From positions 1,896,001 through 1,960,000 of the forward strand of contig LR743504.1 in NCBI GenBank assembly GCA_902712845.1: a stretch of 64,000 nucleotides of DNA, given 5' to 3'. Source of the stretch: Methylobacterium bullatum. Its GTDB lineage: Bacteria; Pseudomonadota; Alphaproteobacteria; Rhizobiales; Beijerinckiaceae. Numbering within the stretch: position 1 is the first letter of the stretch; each line of letters starts with the position of its first letter. The notes under the pieces are model-generated. The model was not told the DNA's origin and ran no database searches. It saw nothing but the letters and a program-made list of their open reading frames with translations. Shown one piece after another: positions 43,283-51,729 of this stretch. The translations under genes and the position numbers were made by a program.

Positions 43283-44260
43283 TCATGTTCCGAAGCGTAA
43301 CGCCCTGTCGTTGGGAGCGTCGAGATCGAGCTCTGGACCTTTCGGCACGATCCCCGTCGGATTGAGGCTGGGATGACTTCCGTAATAGTGCCGTTTGATG
43401 TGGGTGAGGTTCACCGTGCCGGCGATGCCGGGCAGGGCATAGAGGTCGCGCAGGTAGTGCGAGAGGTTCGGATAGTCGGCGATCCGGCGCAGGTTGCATT
43501 TGAAGTGCCCGACATAGACCGGATCGAACCGCACCAGAGTGGTGAACAGGCGGATGTCGGCCTCGGTCAGCGCCGCGCCGCACAGGTACCGGGCCCTGCC
43601 CAGCCGCTCGTTGAGGGAATCGAGTTCGGCGAACAGCGCGTCGAAGGCTTCCTCGTAGGCGTCCTGGGTCGTCGCGAAGCCGGCCTTGTAGACCCCGTTG
43701 TTGACGGCATCGTAGACGCGGGCGTTAACCGCATCGATCTCGCCGCGCAGGGCTTCCGGATAGAGGTCGGGGCCGGTGCCGCCGAAGGCGTCGTTCAGCA
43801 TGCGGATGATCTCGGACGATTCGTTCGAGACGATAGTGCGGCGCTGCTTGTCCCACAGGACCGGGACGGTGACGCGGCCGGTGAAGTCCGGCACTGCCTT
43901 CAGATAGACCTCGTAGAGGCGGTTCGCGCCATTTACCGTGTCGGGTGTGGCGCCCGGTGAACCGCCGAAGACCCAGCCTTCCGATCCCATATGCGGATCG
44001 ACCACCGCGACCGTGATAGCCTCCTCCAGCCCCTTCAGCGCGCGCACGATGAGGGTGCGGTGCGCCCAGGGGCAGGAGAGCGAGACGTAGAGGTGATAGC
44101 GGTCGGCCTCCCCGCGAAATCCGCCCTCGCCCGACGGGCCGGGCTCACCGTCGGCGGTGACCCAGTTGCGGAACGTGGCATCCGTTCGCTTGAACCGGCC
44201 GCCGGTGTCCTTCGTGTCGTACCAGCTATCCTGCCAGGCACCTTCGACCAGCAATCCCAT
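43283..44260 (-). CDS. Glutathionyl-hydroquinone reductase (GST superfamily, Xi class)
   Basis: Reduces glutathionyl-hydroquinones with glutathione. The 325-residue protein has the long N-terminal extension of the YqjG/ECM4 family (FRNWVTADGEPGPSGEGGF), the catalytic cysteine in SLSCPWAHRTLIVRALKGLE, VPVLWDKQRRTIVSNESSEI for glutathione binding, and the C-terminal domain with ADIRLFTTLVRFDPVYVGHFKCN and HIKRHYYGSHPSLNPTGIVP. ATG 44260 (MGLLVEGAWQ) is the family-typical start. It is divergent from the 2H phosphoesterase gene with a 105-base gap. Confidence 0.94.
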   Translation of the reverse strand: MGLLVEGAWQDSWYDTKDTGGRFKRTDATFRNWVTADGEPGPSGEGGFRGEADRYHLYVSLSCPWAHRTLIVRALKGLEEAITVAVVDPHMGSEGWVFGGSPGATPDTVNGANRLYEVYLKAVPDFTGRVTVPVLWDKQRRTIVSNESSEIIRMLNDAFGGTGPDLYPEALRGEIDAVNARVYDAVNNGVYKAGFATTQDAYEEAFDALFAELDSLNERLGRARYLCGAALTEADIRLFTTLVRFDPVYVGHFKCNLRRIADYPNLSHYLRDLYALPGIAGTVNLTHIKRHYYGSHPSLNPTGIVPKGPELDLDAPNDRALRFGT

Positions 44261-44365
44261 CCGTCGTCTCCCACCAGACCCGCCGATAGCGAGATGAGCC
44301 ATGCGCGGCTTGTCGGAAAGAGCAAAATGGCGGGAACAGGTCTGCATCCGCACGGTTTGCCGGCG

Positions 44366-44902
44366 ATGAGTACCTTCCCCGACGCGCCCACGGCCGATCC
44401 GCTGATCCTTACCCTGGAGTTGGACCCTGGGACCTTCGAGCATTTCGACGGGTTGAGGCGGCAGCATTTCCCGCAGAAGCTCAACGTCATCCCGGCCCAT
44501 GCCACCCTGTTCCACCATCTGCCGGGACTGGAGGAGGAGGGGATCGCCGCGACCCTTTCCGAACTCACGGCGGAGCGGGAACCGGCGGAGGTCGCCGTCA
44601 CCGAGCTTCGCTTCATGGGCCGCGGCGTCGCCTTTGCCCTCGCCTCCGACGCCCTGTCCCGGCTTCGGGAAGAGATCGCCCGGCGTTACGCGGATGTGCT
44701 GACCGCACAGGACCGGCAGGGTTGGCGGCCCCACGTCACCGTCCAGAACAAGGTCGCGCCGGATGTCGCCCGCACCCTGCACCATACGCTGGAGCGCGAT
44801 TTCGAGCCGTTTCGCTTCACGTCGCCGGGGCTGATCCTCTGGCGCTACCTCGGCGGGCCGTGGCAACAGCAGGGACGCTTCGCCTTCGGGCGGCATCGAT
44901 GA
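44366..44902 (+). CDS. 2'-5' RNA ligase-like 2H phosphoesterase
   Basis: A 178-residue protein with the two H-x-T/S-x motifs of the 2H superfamily: IPAHATLFHHL (about residue 42) and WRPHVTVQNK (about residue 130). The spacing is right for the two-lobed fold that hydrolyses cyclic phosphodiesters of RNA or nucleotides. ATG 44366 is chosen; an in-frame ATG about 13 codons earlier is possible. The stop overlaps a possible ATG (ATGA at 44899-44902) of the PAP2 gene, so the two are probably coupled or at least cotranscribed. Confidence 0.85.
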   Translation: MSTFPDAPTADPLILTLELDPGTFEHFDGLRRQHFPQKLNVIPAHATLFHHLPGLEEEGIAATLSELTAEREPAEVAVTELRFMGRGVAFALASDALSRLREEIARRYADVLTAQDRQGWRPHVTVQNKVAPDVARTLHHTLERDFEPFRFTSPGLILWRYLGGPWQQQGRFAFGRHR

Positions 44903-44937
44903 TCGAGGGACGAGGAACCGATGACGAAGGCCGCAGC

Positions 44938-45696
44938 ATGAAGACGCCGCTCCCGACCTATCTCCAGCATCCGCTGTTCAGCCACGCCACGGCCCTGTGG
45001 CTGCGCCTGCGCCTCAACGAGGTCGGCCCCCTCGTGGCACTGCTGGGCGTGAGCTTCCTCGGCTATGCCTTCTTCTTCCTCGCCGACGAGGTCGGGGAAG
45101 GCTCCACCGAGGCGCTCGACCGCAAGATACTGCTCGCCCTGCGCAACCCCGCCGACCTGTCGGACCCGATCGGGCCTCGCTGGCTCGAGGAGACGATGCG
45201 CGACATCACGGGACTCGGCAGCGTCTTCACCATTACCTTCGTCACCCTGAGCGCGGTCGCCTATCTGGCGCTCACCCGGCGGCACCGCATCGCCGCCTTC
45301 GTGCTGGGCGCCATCGGCGGGGGATTGCTCGTCTCGACGGTACTGAAGATGTTCTACCACCGACCGCGGCCGGATCTCGTCCCCCACGGCATGGACGTGT
45401 TCACCGCGAGCTTTCCCAGCGGCCACGCGATGATGTCGGCCATCGCCTACCTCACCCTGGCGACGCTGCTGGCCCGCGTCGATCCTAACCGGTCCGTGAA
45501 GGTGCTGGTCCTAATCCTCGGCGTCGGAATGACACTCATCGTGGGTGTGAGCCGGATCTATCTCGGCGTGCACTGGCCGAGCGACGTGCTCGCCGGCTGG
45601 TGCATCGGCGCGGCCTGGGCCTCCCTGTGCTGGTTCATGGCGCTGATCCTTCAGCGAAGGGGCGAGGTCGAGTCCCCCGATCCTCCGCCGGGCTGA
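44938..45696 (+). CDS. PAP2-family membrane phosphatase
   Basis: A 252-residue protein with six hydrophobic helices. The three-part phosphatase signature is complete: KMFYHRPRP, SFPSGHAMM, and SRIYLGVHWPSDVLAGW, on the periplasmic side. Such enzymes dephosphorylate undecaprenyl pyrophosphate or phosphatidic acid-like lipids. ATG 44938 has GAAGG 12 bases upstream; an ATG at 44899 overlapping the previous stop would add 13 polar residues. Confidence 0.92.
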   Translation: MKTPLPTYLQHPLFSHATALWLRLRLNEVGPLVALLGVSFLGYAFFFLADEVGEGSTEALDRKILLALRNPADLSDPIGPRWLEETMRDITGLGSVFTITFVTLSAVAYLALTRRHRIAAFVLGAIGGGLLVSTVLKMFYHRPRPDLVPHGMDVFTASFPSGHAMMSAIAYLTLATLLARVDPNRSVKVLVLILGVGMTLIVGVSRIYLGVHWPSDVLAGWCIGAAWASLCWFMALILQRRGEVESPDPPPG

Positions 45697-45826
45697 CCTT
45701 GTACGAAGGTTTTGCCGGCAGTGAGTCCGGCGGGCCGCGCGAGGGGAACGCTCTTCACGCGATCGCATCGTGAACTGCCCCATGCCGCATTGCGGCCCAT
45801 CGCTGCCCTGACCTATGGTCCCGCCG

Positions 45827-46387
45827 ATGAAGCTCACCGTGCCCGAACCCGACCTGCCGTATCGGCCCTGCGTTGGCATCATGCTGATCGCTCCCCGCGG
45901 GGGCGTCTTCATCGGCCGTCGCCGTCAGGAGGCAGGGCCGGAGCATGTGCAGGGCGACCGCGCCTGGCAGATGCCGCAAGGTGGAATCGATGAGGGCGAG
46001 GATCCTCTCGCGGCGGCCCTGCGGGAACTGCACGAGGAAACCAACGTCTCGGCCGGTTCGGTCGTGCTCCTCGGGGAGACGCCTGGTTGGCTCGCCTACG
46101 ATCTGCCGCCCGCCGTACTGAAACAGGCATGGAAGGGCCGGTATCGCGGACAGACGCAGAAGTGGTTCGCCTTCGGTCTCGTCGGGGACGAGGCCGAGAT
46201 CGACGTGCTTTCACCCGGCGGTGGTCTGCACAAATCCGAGTTCGATGCCTGGCGTTGGGAAGCGATGGACGGGTTGGCCGACCTCATCGTGCCGTTCAAA
46301 CGGCCGGTCTACGACGCCGTGGTCGCCGAGTTCGCAGGCCTTGCCGGGTGGAGCGAGCAGGCGCAGAGGGCTGCCCCACCGCGATGA
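45827..46387 (+). CDS. rppH: RNA pyrophosphohydrolase RppH (Nudix)
   Basis: Removes pyrophosphate from 5'-triphosphorylated RNA and so starts mRNA decay; also acts on dinucleoside polyphosphates. The 186-residue protein has [36 protein letters not shown] and the complete Nudix box with [30 protein letters not shown] and [22 protein letters not shown] are typical of the RppH/IalA group. ATG 45827 ([10 protein letters not shown]) is preferred, with 45815 as alternative. The stop overlaps the next gene (ATGA at 46384-46387). Confidence 0.95.
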   Translation: MKLTVPEPDLPYRPCVGIMLIAPRGGVFIGRRRQEAGPEHVQGDRAWQMPQGGIDEGEDPLAAALRELHEETNVSAGSVVLLGETPGWLAYDLPPAVLKQAWKGRYRGQTQKWFAFGLVGDEAEIDVLSPGGGLHKSEFDAWRWEAMDGLADLIVPFKRPVYDAVVAEFAGLAGWSEQAQRAAPPR

Positions 46388-47058
46388 TGCGATTGTGGTG
46401 GATCCCCATTTCCCTGATTTTTTCGTGGTTCGTCTACACGCTGACGCCGTTCTGGATGCTCTATGACCTGGCCTCGGCGGTGCAGGCACGGGACGTCGGC
46501 TATGTCGAGCGGCACGTCAACTTCCGCATCCTGCGCCAATCCATGATTCGTCAGATCTCGGCCGCCGCCTCTCAGCCGAGGGGCGAGGCCGGTGCCGAGG
46601 TCGAACTCTCGCGGGATCGACAGAGGCTGATCGAAGCCGCGGCGGCCCTGGCCGAACCCCTGACCGAATCCCTGGTAACGGCACAGTCGGTCATCGATCT
46701 CCTCGATGACGGCATTCCGCAATCCCTCGATATCGGCCTCCGCGGCGGCGATGCCGCCGGTTCCGATGCCGAGCGCAGGAGTGACGTTCCCGCCGGATTG
46801 AGGATCGACACGATCTCCCGGCTGATCCCGTACTACCTCTCCTCGGAGATGCGGGGATTCCGAACCCTTGTCATCGCCGTGCCTCCAGAAGCATCGCGGT
46901 CGCAGCGGTTCCGGCTACGCCTGCGCCTGCGGGGATGGTCGTGGCGGCTGGTGGAAATCGAACTGCCGAGCGACCTGCGTAACCGCATCGCCAGCAAGGT
47001 CGCCCGCGTCCGCAATCATCCGGACCAGGATGCCGTACCGCCGCCCACCCAGCGCTGA
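46384..47058 (+). CDS. DUF2939 membrane-anchored protein
   Basis: A 224-residue protein with one N-terminal membrane helix ([20 protein letters not shown]) and then [33 protein letters not shown], the hallmark of DUF2939, whose members have this short helical region outside the membrane. The C-terminal half contains strands with many Arg/Leu residues ([21 protein letters not shown]). Function is unknown. The start overlaps the rppH stop, which implies translational coupling. Confidence 0.82.
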   Translation: MMRLWWIPISLIFSWFVYTLTPFWMLYDLASAVQARDVGYVERHVNFRILRQSMIRQISAAASQPRGEAGAEVELSRDRQRLIEAAAALAEPLTESLVTAQSVIDLLDDGIPQSLDIGLRGGDAAGSDAERRSDVPAGLRIDTISRLIPYYLSSEMRGFRTLVIAVPPEASRSQRFRLRLRLRGWSWRLVEIELPSDLRNRIASKVARVRNHPDQDAVPPPTQR

Positions 47059-47186
47059 GCAGGTTTACACCCGACGACCTTCCGACAATCCGAAGACTTG
47101 AGCGGGGGATGACATCGGGCTCGCCGATGCTCGGGTGACCCTCCAGACCGTGGGGACCGCGCGCCGAGGGCCGCGCGGTCCGTCTC

Positions 47187-48266
47187 TCAATGCACCGTGT
47201 CGGGAAGCCGCCGGTTGGTGAAACGGGCATTGCCGAGACCGGTACCGATGGTGAGCACGCCCCATCGCGCGACGCCCATCATGTCCGACATGGCGGAGAG
47301 GCCCTGCACCACGGCGTCGTTGTGCATCAGCACCATGGTGTCGTGATCCCCAATGGTGGGAATGGCTTCCATCAGCCGTTCGGCAAGGTTGAAACGGCTG
47401 CTCTCCCAATCGCCGGGCAGGTTCTGGCCACCACGTTCGATGGTCCCGTCGGCGGCGATGACGCCGGGGCACCCGACCCCGATGAAGGGCGCGAGTTTCA
47501 GGCGCGAGCGCTCTGCCCGCGAGATCAGGTCGTTCAGCATCGCGATCAGGCGGTCGACCGCTTCGTCGCGGCTCGGGGCCGGATCCTCGTCGCGGTGGCG
47601 CCAGAGCTCCGAACGCCAGATCTCGGCGCGCGACAGGTCGGAGGCCTTCTTCAGGTTCGTGGTGACGACTCCCGCCCGGATGTTGCTGCCCCCGATATCG
47701 ACGGCGAGCAGGCTGTCGTACCCAGAAAAGATCCAGGACGGCGCGAGGTGGACGGCCCCGATCAGACCGGCCTCGTCCGGGTGGTGACGGATCGGCTCGA
47801 GGTTCAGATTGAGACCGCCTGCACGGAGGATCACGCTGGCCCGGTCGATGGCGAGCCGTCCGGCGAGGCTGTCGCTGAAACCGCCCCCGACGACGATGCT
47901 CTGGGTATCGCGCCACCCTTTCTGGCGCAGGAAGCGCCGTACGACGATGGCGAGTTCCTGCGCGAACTCCTCGATCGCACCGAAGACCACGCCGGCGGCG
48001 AGCGGGGCACCGTCGATCAACAGATCGTCGAGGCGCCGCTTGCTGAAATCGTGGCTCGGCTTCGTGCCGAGCGGATCGGGACCGAGCTTGCGCAACTTCT
48101 CGCGCCAATCCTCCACGAGATCGCGGAAGGCCTTCTTCGACACGCGATCGCCGATGAAGCCCTCGCCGTTCTTCAGTTCGATGTTGTAATCGTCGAGGAT
48201 GACCGAGGGCAGGTCGTTCGACGCGTGGGAGAGGCTCGATCCGCGCGTTGCCGTATCCGTGCCCAT
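47187..48266 (-). CDS. ROK-like sugar kinase with circularly permuted motif order
   Basis: A 359-residue protein containing all main ROK/actin-ATPase motifs, but in rotated order. Residues 1-180 correspond to the usual C-terminal half: SIVVGGGFSDSLAGRL (about 123-138) is the adenosine-binding GGG, and PDEAGLIGAVHLAP (163-176) is the usual C-terminus. Then follows the usual N-terminal half: LLAVDIGGSNIRAGVV (186-201, phosphate 1), IGVGCPGVIAADGTIERGGQNL (262-283), LMHNDAVVQGLS (313-324), and TIGTGLGNARF (339-349, phosphate 2), where the protein ends. The CxCGxxGC zinc site of many ROK kinases is absent. Kinase activity is plausible but unproven. Confidence 0.72.
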   Translation of the reverse strand: MGTDTATRGSSLSHASNDLPSVILDDYNIELKNGEGFIGDRVSKKAFRDLVEDWREKLRKLGPDPLGTKPSHDFSKRRLDDLLIDGAPLAAGVVFGAIEEFAQELAIVVRRFLRQKGWRDTQSIVVGGGFSDSLAGRLAIDRASVILRAGGLNLNLEPIRHHPDEAGLIGAVHLAPSWIFSGYDSLLAVDIGGSNIRAGVVTTNLKKASDLSRAEIWRSELWRHRDEDPAPSRDEAVDRLIAMLNDLISRAERSRLKLAPFIGVGCPGVIAADGTIERGGQNLPGDWESSRFNLAERLMEAIPTIGDHDTMVLMHNDAVVQGLSAMSDMMGVARWGVLTIGTGLGNARFTNRRLPDTVH

Positions 48267-48418
48267 GCTCGATCGATCCTTTCAGGTTGAGGTAAATGCC
48301 GGCCATCGAGATTGGGCCGCACTGGCCCGCCGCGTGGAGTTCGGCATGGCCAGCGATGCAAGCGTTCTCGCCCTGCGAGTGTTCCCTCCGCGACGCGTTC
48401 CAGCTCTCGCCAGCGTGC

Positions 48419-48802
48419 TCACTTCGCCTTGGCGGGGGCGGCCTCGGCGGGGGGCGCCTTCGGCTGGCGGGCTTCCATCAGATCCTCCGCCTTCTCTTCG
48501 TCGGTATCGCCGCTCTGCTCGATCGCCTTCTCGGGGTTGGTGGCCAGCGCCTTGATGATCGCAACGAGGCGATCGCATTCGCCCTCGTACTTGTACGTCT
48601 CCAGGATGATCGCTGCGTCACGCAGGGTGCGCAGGTCGCGCACCGCCTGCTTGTTGGCGGTTTCGCGAAGCTCGGATTTGCCGGCGATGGCCTCTTCGAG
48701 CTTCGCTCCCTTCACGTCGCACGCGGCCTTGGCGTTTCCTGTCGTGTAGGCGCTGAGCGTCGTGGCGCAGAGGACGAGAGCGGTGGCGAGCAGGGTGCGC
48801 AT
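48419..48802 (-). CDS. Small exported helical protein
   Basis: A 127-residue protein with a signal peptide (MRTLLATALVLCATTLSAY..., cleavage near NAKAA). A helical mature part follows (LRETANKQAVRDLRTLRDAAIILETYKYEGECDRLVAIIKAL) with two cysteines (AACDV and EGECDR), likely a disulfide. The last 35 residues are Glu/Ala/Pro/Lys-rich and probably disordered. I do not recognise a named family. It lies 39 bases downstream of the receiver gene on the same strand. Confidence 0.7.
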   Translation of the reverse strand: MRTLLATALVLCATTLSAYTTGNAKAACDVKGAKLEEAIAGKSELRETANKQAVRDLRTLRDAAIILETYKYEGECDRLVAIIKALATNPEKAIEQSGDTDEEKAEDLMEARQPKAPPAEAAPAKAK

Positions 48803-48841
48803 GGGGGATGGGGCTCCAGATGGAACGGGGCGCGGTTGCGC

Positions 48842-49270
48842 TCAGGCGTAGTGGGGGAAACGGCGCAGGAGGCCGTTGGCGAGGGCGATGAGCTGGCTCG
48901 GGCGATAGGGTTTCGGCACGAAGATTGATTCCGCCACCGCATCCGCCTGCGAGAGGCTTCCGCGTCCGCCCGACGTGTAGATGACCGGGAGGTTAGGGCG
49001 CAGGCGCCGCGCCCGGCGGGCGAGGGAGAGGCCATTGGTGTTGCGGGCCAAATCGATATCGGTGAAGAGCAGGTCGACGCGTTCCCGCGCCAGGATGTCT
49101 TCGGCCTCCTCGGCATCGGCGGCGCTGAGAACGCGGTAGCCTTCGTCCATGAGGGCTTCGACGGCCAGTTCGCAAACCATGGCTTCATCCTCCACCACCA
49201 GGACGGTTTCGGATCCGCGGACGGAGCCGAAATTCGGCAACGCGAAGGCAGCGTAAGCGACAGGGATCAT
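48842..49270 (-). CDS. Single-domain receiver (response regulator) protein
   Basis: A 142-residue protein that is one receiver domain after a 20-residue leader. ETVLVVEDEAMVCELAVEALMDEGYRVLSA contains the acidic pair, Asp71 in LLFTDIDLA is the phosphoacceptor, followed by YTSGGRGS and FVPKPYRPSQL with the conserved Lys. No output domain is present. This type often works with HWE or HisKA_2 kinases in Methylobacterium. No kinase gene is adjacent. ATG 49270 is taken as start. Confidence 0.88.
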   Translation of the reverse strand: MIPVAYAAFALPNFGSVRGSETVLVVEDEAMVCELAVEALMDEGYRVLSAADAEEAEDILARERVDLLFTDIDLARNTNGLSLARRARRLRPNLPVIYTSGGRGSLSQADAVAESIFVPKPYRPSQLIALANGLLRRFPHYA

Positions 49271-49479
49271 GACGCAACTCCAACTCACCCGGGGCGGGAC
49301 GAGAAGCCCGACGCCGGATCGTCACACCAACGGGAGTGGCGGCCGCGATGTTCGGTCCCGTTCATTCGAATTGCGCGGACTTGGTAAGCAATGCCTTAAC
49401 CCTACTGAACCGGCCTCGGTCGTCCCGGGACGGAACGGGGCGGCGGGAGCGCGCGCGCTGCCATGAGCCGGAGCCTGTC

Positions 49480-50151
49480 ATGAGCCGGACCTGGCATCTC
49501 GGCTTTGGCCTCGTCCTCACGGCGCTGGCCGGCTATGTGGACGCCCTGGGGTTCATCCGGCTGGGCGGCCTCTACACCTCGTTCATGAGCGGCAACACGA
49601 CCCAGTTCGCCGTGGCGATGGGGCACGACACGCCCCTCCTGGCGATCCTGCCGGCCCTTCTCATCGTCGCCTTCTTCCTCGGAAGCCTGTGTGGGGGCGG
49701 GCTCTCGGCCCTGACCCCGGCACGGTGGAGCACTCCGGTGCTTCTCGGCTTCGAGACCGTCCTGGTATCCGGCGCCTACCTCACAGCGGTGGAGGACCCG
49801 AGCCCGGGCCACGCTTCGCTGCTCCTCGCCCTCGCCATGGGCGCGCAAAACGCCGCTCTCGCCCATGTCCAGGGGTTCCGGGCAGGCACCACCTTCGTCA
49901 CGGGGGCGCTGTTCAGCACCGGACAGAAGCTCGCTTCGGCGCTCGCAGGGCGCGGACCCCGTTTCGGCTGGGTCGGCGACGGCCTCGTCTGGCTCTCGCT
50001 GCTGTGCGGTTCCCTGCTCGGGGCGGTCGCCTATGGCCGCCTGGCGTTGTATGCCCTCGCCATTCCCGCCGGCATCGCCGGTTGTCTTACCCTGGTCGCT
50101 ATTGTGATGACGGTGCTGAAACCGGCGCCGGATTCCGCATCCGCGTCTTGA
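49480..50151 (+). CDS. YoaK/DUF1275-family membrane protein
   Basis: A 223-residue protein with six hydrophobic helices. LAGYVDALGFIRLGGLYTSFMSGNTTQFAVAMG at the start is the family signature, and GAQNAALAHVQGFRAGTTFVTGALFSTGQKLA is the second conserved segment. DUF1275 proteins are inner-membrane proteins of unknown transport role. ATG 49480 is chosen because the residues before it are not leader-like. The WD40-like gene begins 13 bases after its stop. Confidence 0.88.
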   Translation: MSRTWHLGFGLVLTALAGYVDALGFIRLGGLYTSFMSGNTTQFAVAMGHDTPLLAILPALLIVAFFLGSLCGGGLSALTPARWSTPVLLGFETVLVSGAYLTAVEDPSPGHASLLLALAMGAQNAALAHVQGFRAGTTFVTGALFSTGQKLASALAGRGPRFGWVGDGLVWLSLLCGSLLGAVAYGRLALYALAIPAGIAGCLTLVAIVMTVLKPAPDSASAS

Positions 50152-50164
50152 GAGGTCCTAGCCG

Positions 50165-51172
50165 ATGAGCGCCAGCGCTCCCTCACTCGTCGATCACGTC
50201 GTTCCGCTGGAGGCCGGTGCCCATGTGTCCGGGGCCGTCTGGCTGAAGGACGTCCTGGCCCTGGCCCTGGGCGACGGCGCCGTGATGCTGGTGGGCCCCC
50301 ACGAGACGCGGCGCGTGGAGGCTCACCCGGATGCCGGCATCCTGGTGGCCTCGGGCGACGGACGGCGGATCGTGACGGGCGGCGACGACGGCCGCATCGT
50401 GGCGGTGGCGGCCGATGGCGACATGACCGAGGTGGCCGCCGCCAAGGGCGGGGCCTGGATCGACGCCCTGGCGCTCCATTCCGATGGTGCCATCGCCTAT
50501 GCGGCCGGCCGCAACGTCGTCGCCCGCGATGCCAAGGGCCGGGAGAAGGTCTTCGCCGCGCCCACCACGGCGCGGGGCCTCGCCTTCGCGCCCAAGGGCT
50601 ACCGCCTCGCCGTGGCCCATTACAACGGTGCCACCCTCTGGTACCCGAACCTCGAGACCGCCCCCGATTTCGTGGAATGGAAGGGCTCGCATCTCGACGT
50701 GACCTGGTCGCCGGACGGCCGCTTCGTCGTGACGACGATGCAGGAGAACTCGCTGCACGGCTGGCGCCTCCAGCCCGACCGGGGCCACATGCGGATGTCG
50801 GGCTATCCCGGCAAGGTGCGCTCGGTGAGCTGGTCGGGGGACGGCAACTGGCTCGCCACCAGCGGCGCGGAAGCCGCCATCATCTGGCCGTTCGATTCGA
50901 AGGAAGGCCCCACCGGCAAGGCGCCGCGCGAATGCGGCATCCGCCCGGCCCGCGTCACGCGGGTGGCGTTCCACCCCAAGGCCCTGGTCCTCGCCATCGG
51001 CTACGAGGACGGCTGCATCCTGCTCGTGCGCTTCGCCGACGCCTCGGAACTGCTGGTCCGGCCCGCCACCAAGGGGGGAGCGATCTCCGCCCTGGCCTGG
51101 GACGGGCGCGGCGGCCGGCTTGCCTTCGGCTGCGCCGGTGGCATGGCCGGCATCCTGACGCTGCCGGGTTGA
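50165..51172 (+). CDS. WD40-like beta-propeller protein
   Basis: A 335-residue protein built of about seven repeats with the G-D-G or S-P-D-G turn and an L-A-V/W-S ending: VASGDGRRIVTGGDDGRIVAVAAD, TWSPDGRFVVTTMQENSLHGW, SWSGDGNWLATSGAEAAIIW, AFHPKALVLAIGYEDGCILLV, AWDGRGGRLAFGCAGGMAGIL. There is no signal peptide. WD-repeat proteins of this size accompany CobW-type GTPases in some alphaproteobacteria, but none lies in this window. The 88-residue gene follows after seven bases and probably belongs to the same operon. Confidence 0.85.
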   Translation: MSASAPSLVDHVVPLEAGAHVSGAVWLKDVLALALGDGAVMLVGPHETRRVEAHPDAGILVASGDGRRIVTGGDDGRIVAVAADGDMTEVAAAKGGAWIDALALHSDGAIAYAAGRNVVARDAKGREKVFAAPTTARGLAFAPKGYRLAVAHYNGATLWYPNLETAPDFVEWKGSHLDVTWSPDGRFVVTTMQENSLHGWRLQPDRGHMRMSGYPGKVRSVSWSGDGNWLATSGAEAAIIWPFDSKEGPTGKAPRECGIRPARVTRVAFHPKALVLAIGYEDGCILLVRFADASELLVRPATKGGAISALAWDGRGGRLAFGCAGGMAGILTLPG

Positions 51173-51179
51173 GGCGGCG

Positions 51180-51446
51180 ATGGCGCTCCTCGGCTTCGGA
51201 CGCCGGCGCGAACCGGCCGACGATGCCGCGCGCCGCCGGGTCGAAGAGTGGATCCGCGCCCTCGTCGAGCCCGAGACCGTGGTGAAGGTCAACGAGATCC
51301 TGTGCCCGGACCCCTCCTGTCCCGGCCTGGAGACGATCGTCCTCGTCATGAGGCCGGGGCGGAAGACGCAGGCCGCGAAGGTGCCCAAACCCCTCGCCGA
51401 GGTGACGCGGGCGGAAGTGGAAGCCGCCTTGGCGGACCTCCCCTGA
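51180..51446 (+). CDS. Small conserved hypothetical protein with CPDPSCPG motif
   Basis: An 88-residue cytoplasmic protein. A short helix (DDAARRRVEEWIRALV) leads into VVKVNEILCPDPSCPGLETIVLVM, with two cysteines in C-x4-C spacing, then strands and a final helix LAEVTRAEVEAALADL. The two cysteines in an otherwise compact alpha/beta protein suggest a metal site or redox pair, which is inference. It directly follows the WD40-like gene. The 45-bp repeat array starts at its stop codon. Confidence 0.72.
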   Translation: MALLGFGRRREPADDAARRRVEEWIRALVEPETVVKVNEILCPDPSCPGLETIVLVMRPGRKTQAAKVPKPLAEVTRAEVEAALADLP

Positions 51447-51708
51447 CCGTTCGGGAACCGCAACGGAGCGGCCCCTTCGTGCGCCATCCGACCGTCCGGG
51501 AACCGCCACAGAGAAGCCCTTTCGTGCGCCATCCGACCGTTCGGAACCGCCACGGAACCGCCCTTTCGTGCGCCTTCCGACCGTTCGGGAACCGCCACGG
51601 AACCGCCCTTTCGAGCGCCATCCGACCGTTCGGGAACCGCCACGAAGCCGCCTCTTCGTGCGCCATTGGCCGTTCGGGAACCGCCACGCGGCTCGGTCTT
51701 TTGTCTGA
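51445..51708. repeat. 45-bp tandem repeat array, about 5.9 copies
   Basis: Units begin at 51445, 51490, 51535, 51579 and 51624, with a partial unit from 51669. The third unit is 44 bases (one G missing in the CGTTCGG run). Each unit has GACCGTTCGGGAACCGCC, then a variable centre, then CTTTCGTGCGCCATCC. Some units also hold a smaller direct repeat GGAACCGCC-AC-GGAACCGCC. There are no unique spacers, so it is not a CRISPR. It fills the gap between the 88-residue gene and the DUF2937 gene and overlaps the former's stop codon. It contains no start or stop that would make it coding for the neighbours. Confidence 0.92.
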
Positions 51709-51729
51709 CGACGTCATGAGGGATGAATC

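Noticed and set aside
51445-51708. Possible CRISPR array
   Set aside because: Units are contiguous with no unique spacers, and no cas gene is present.
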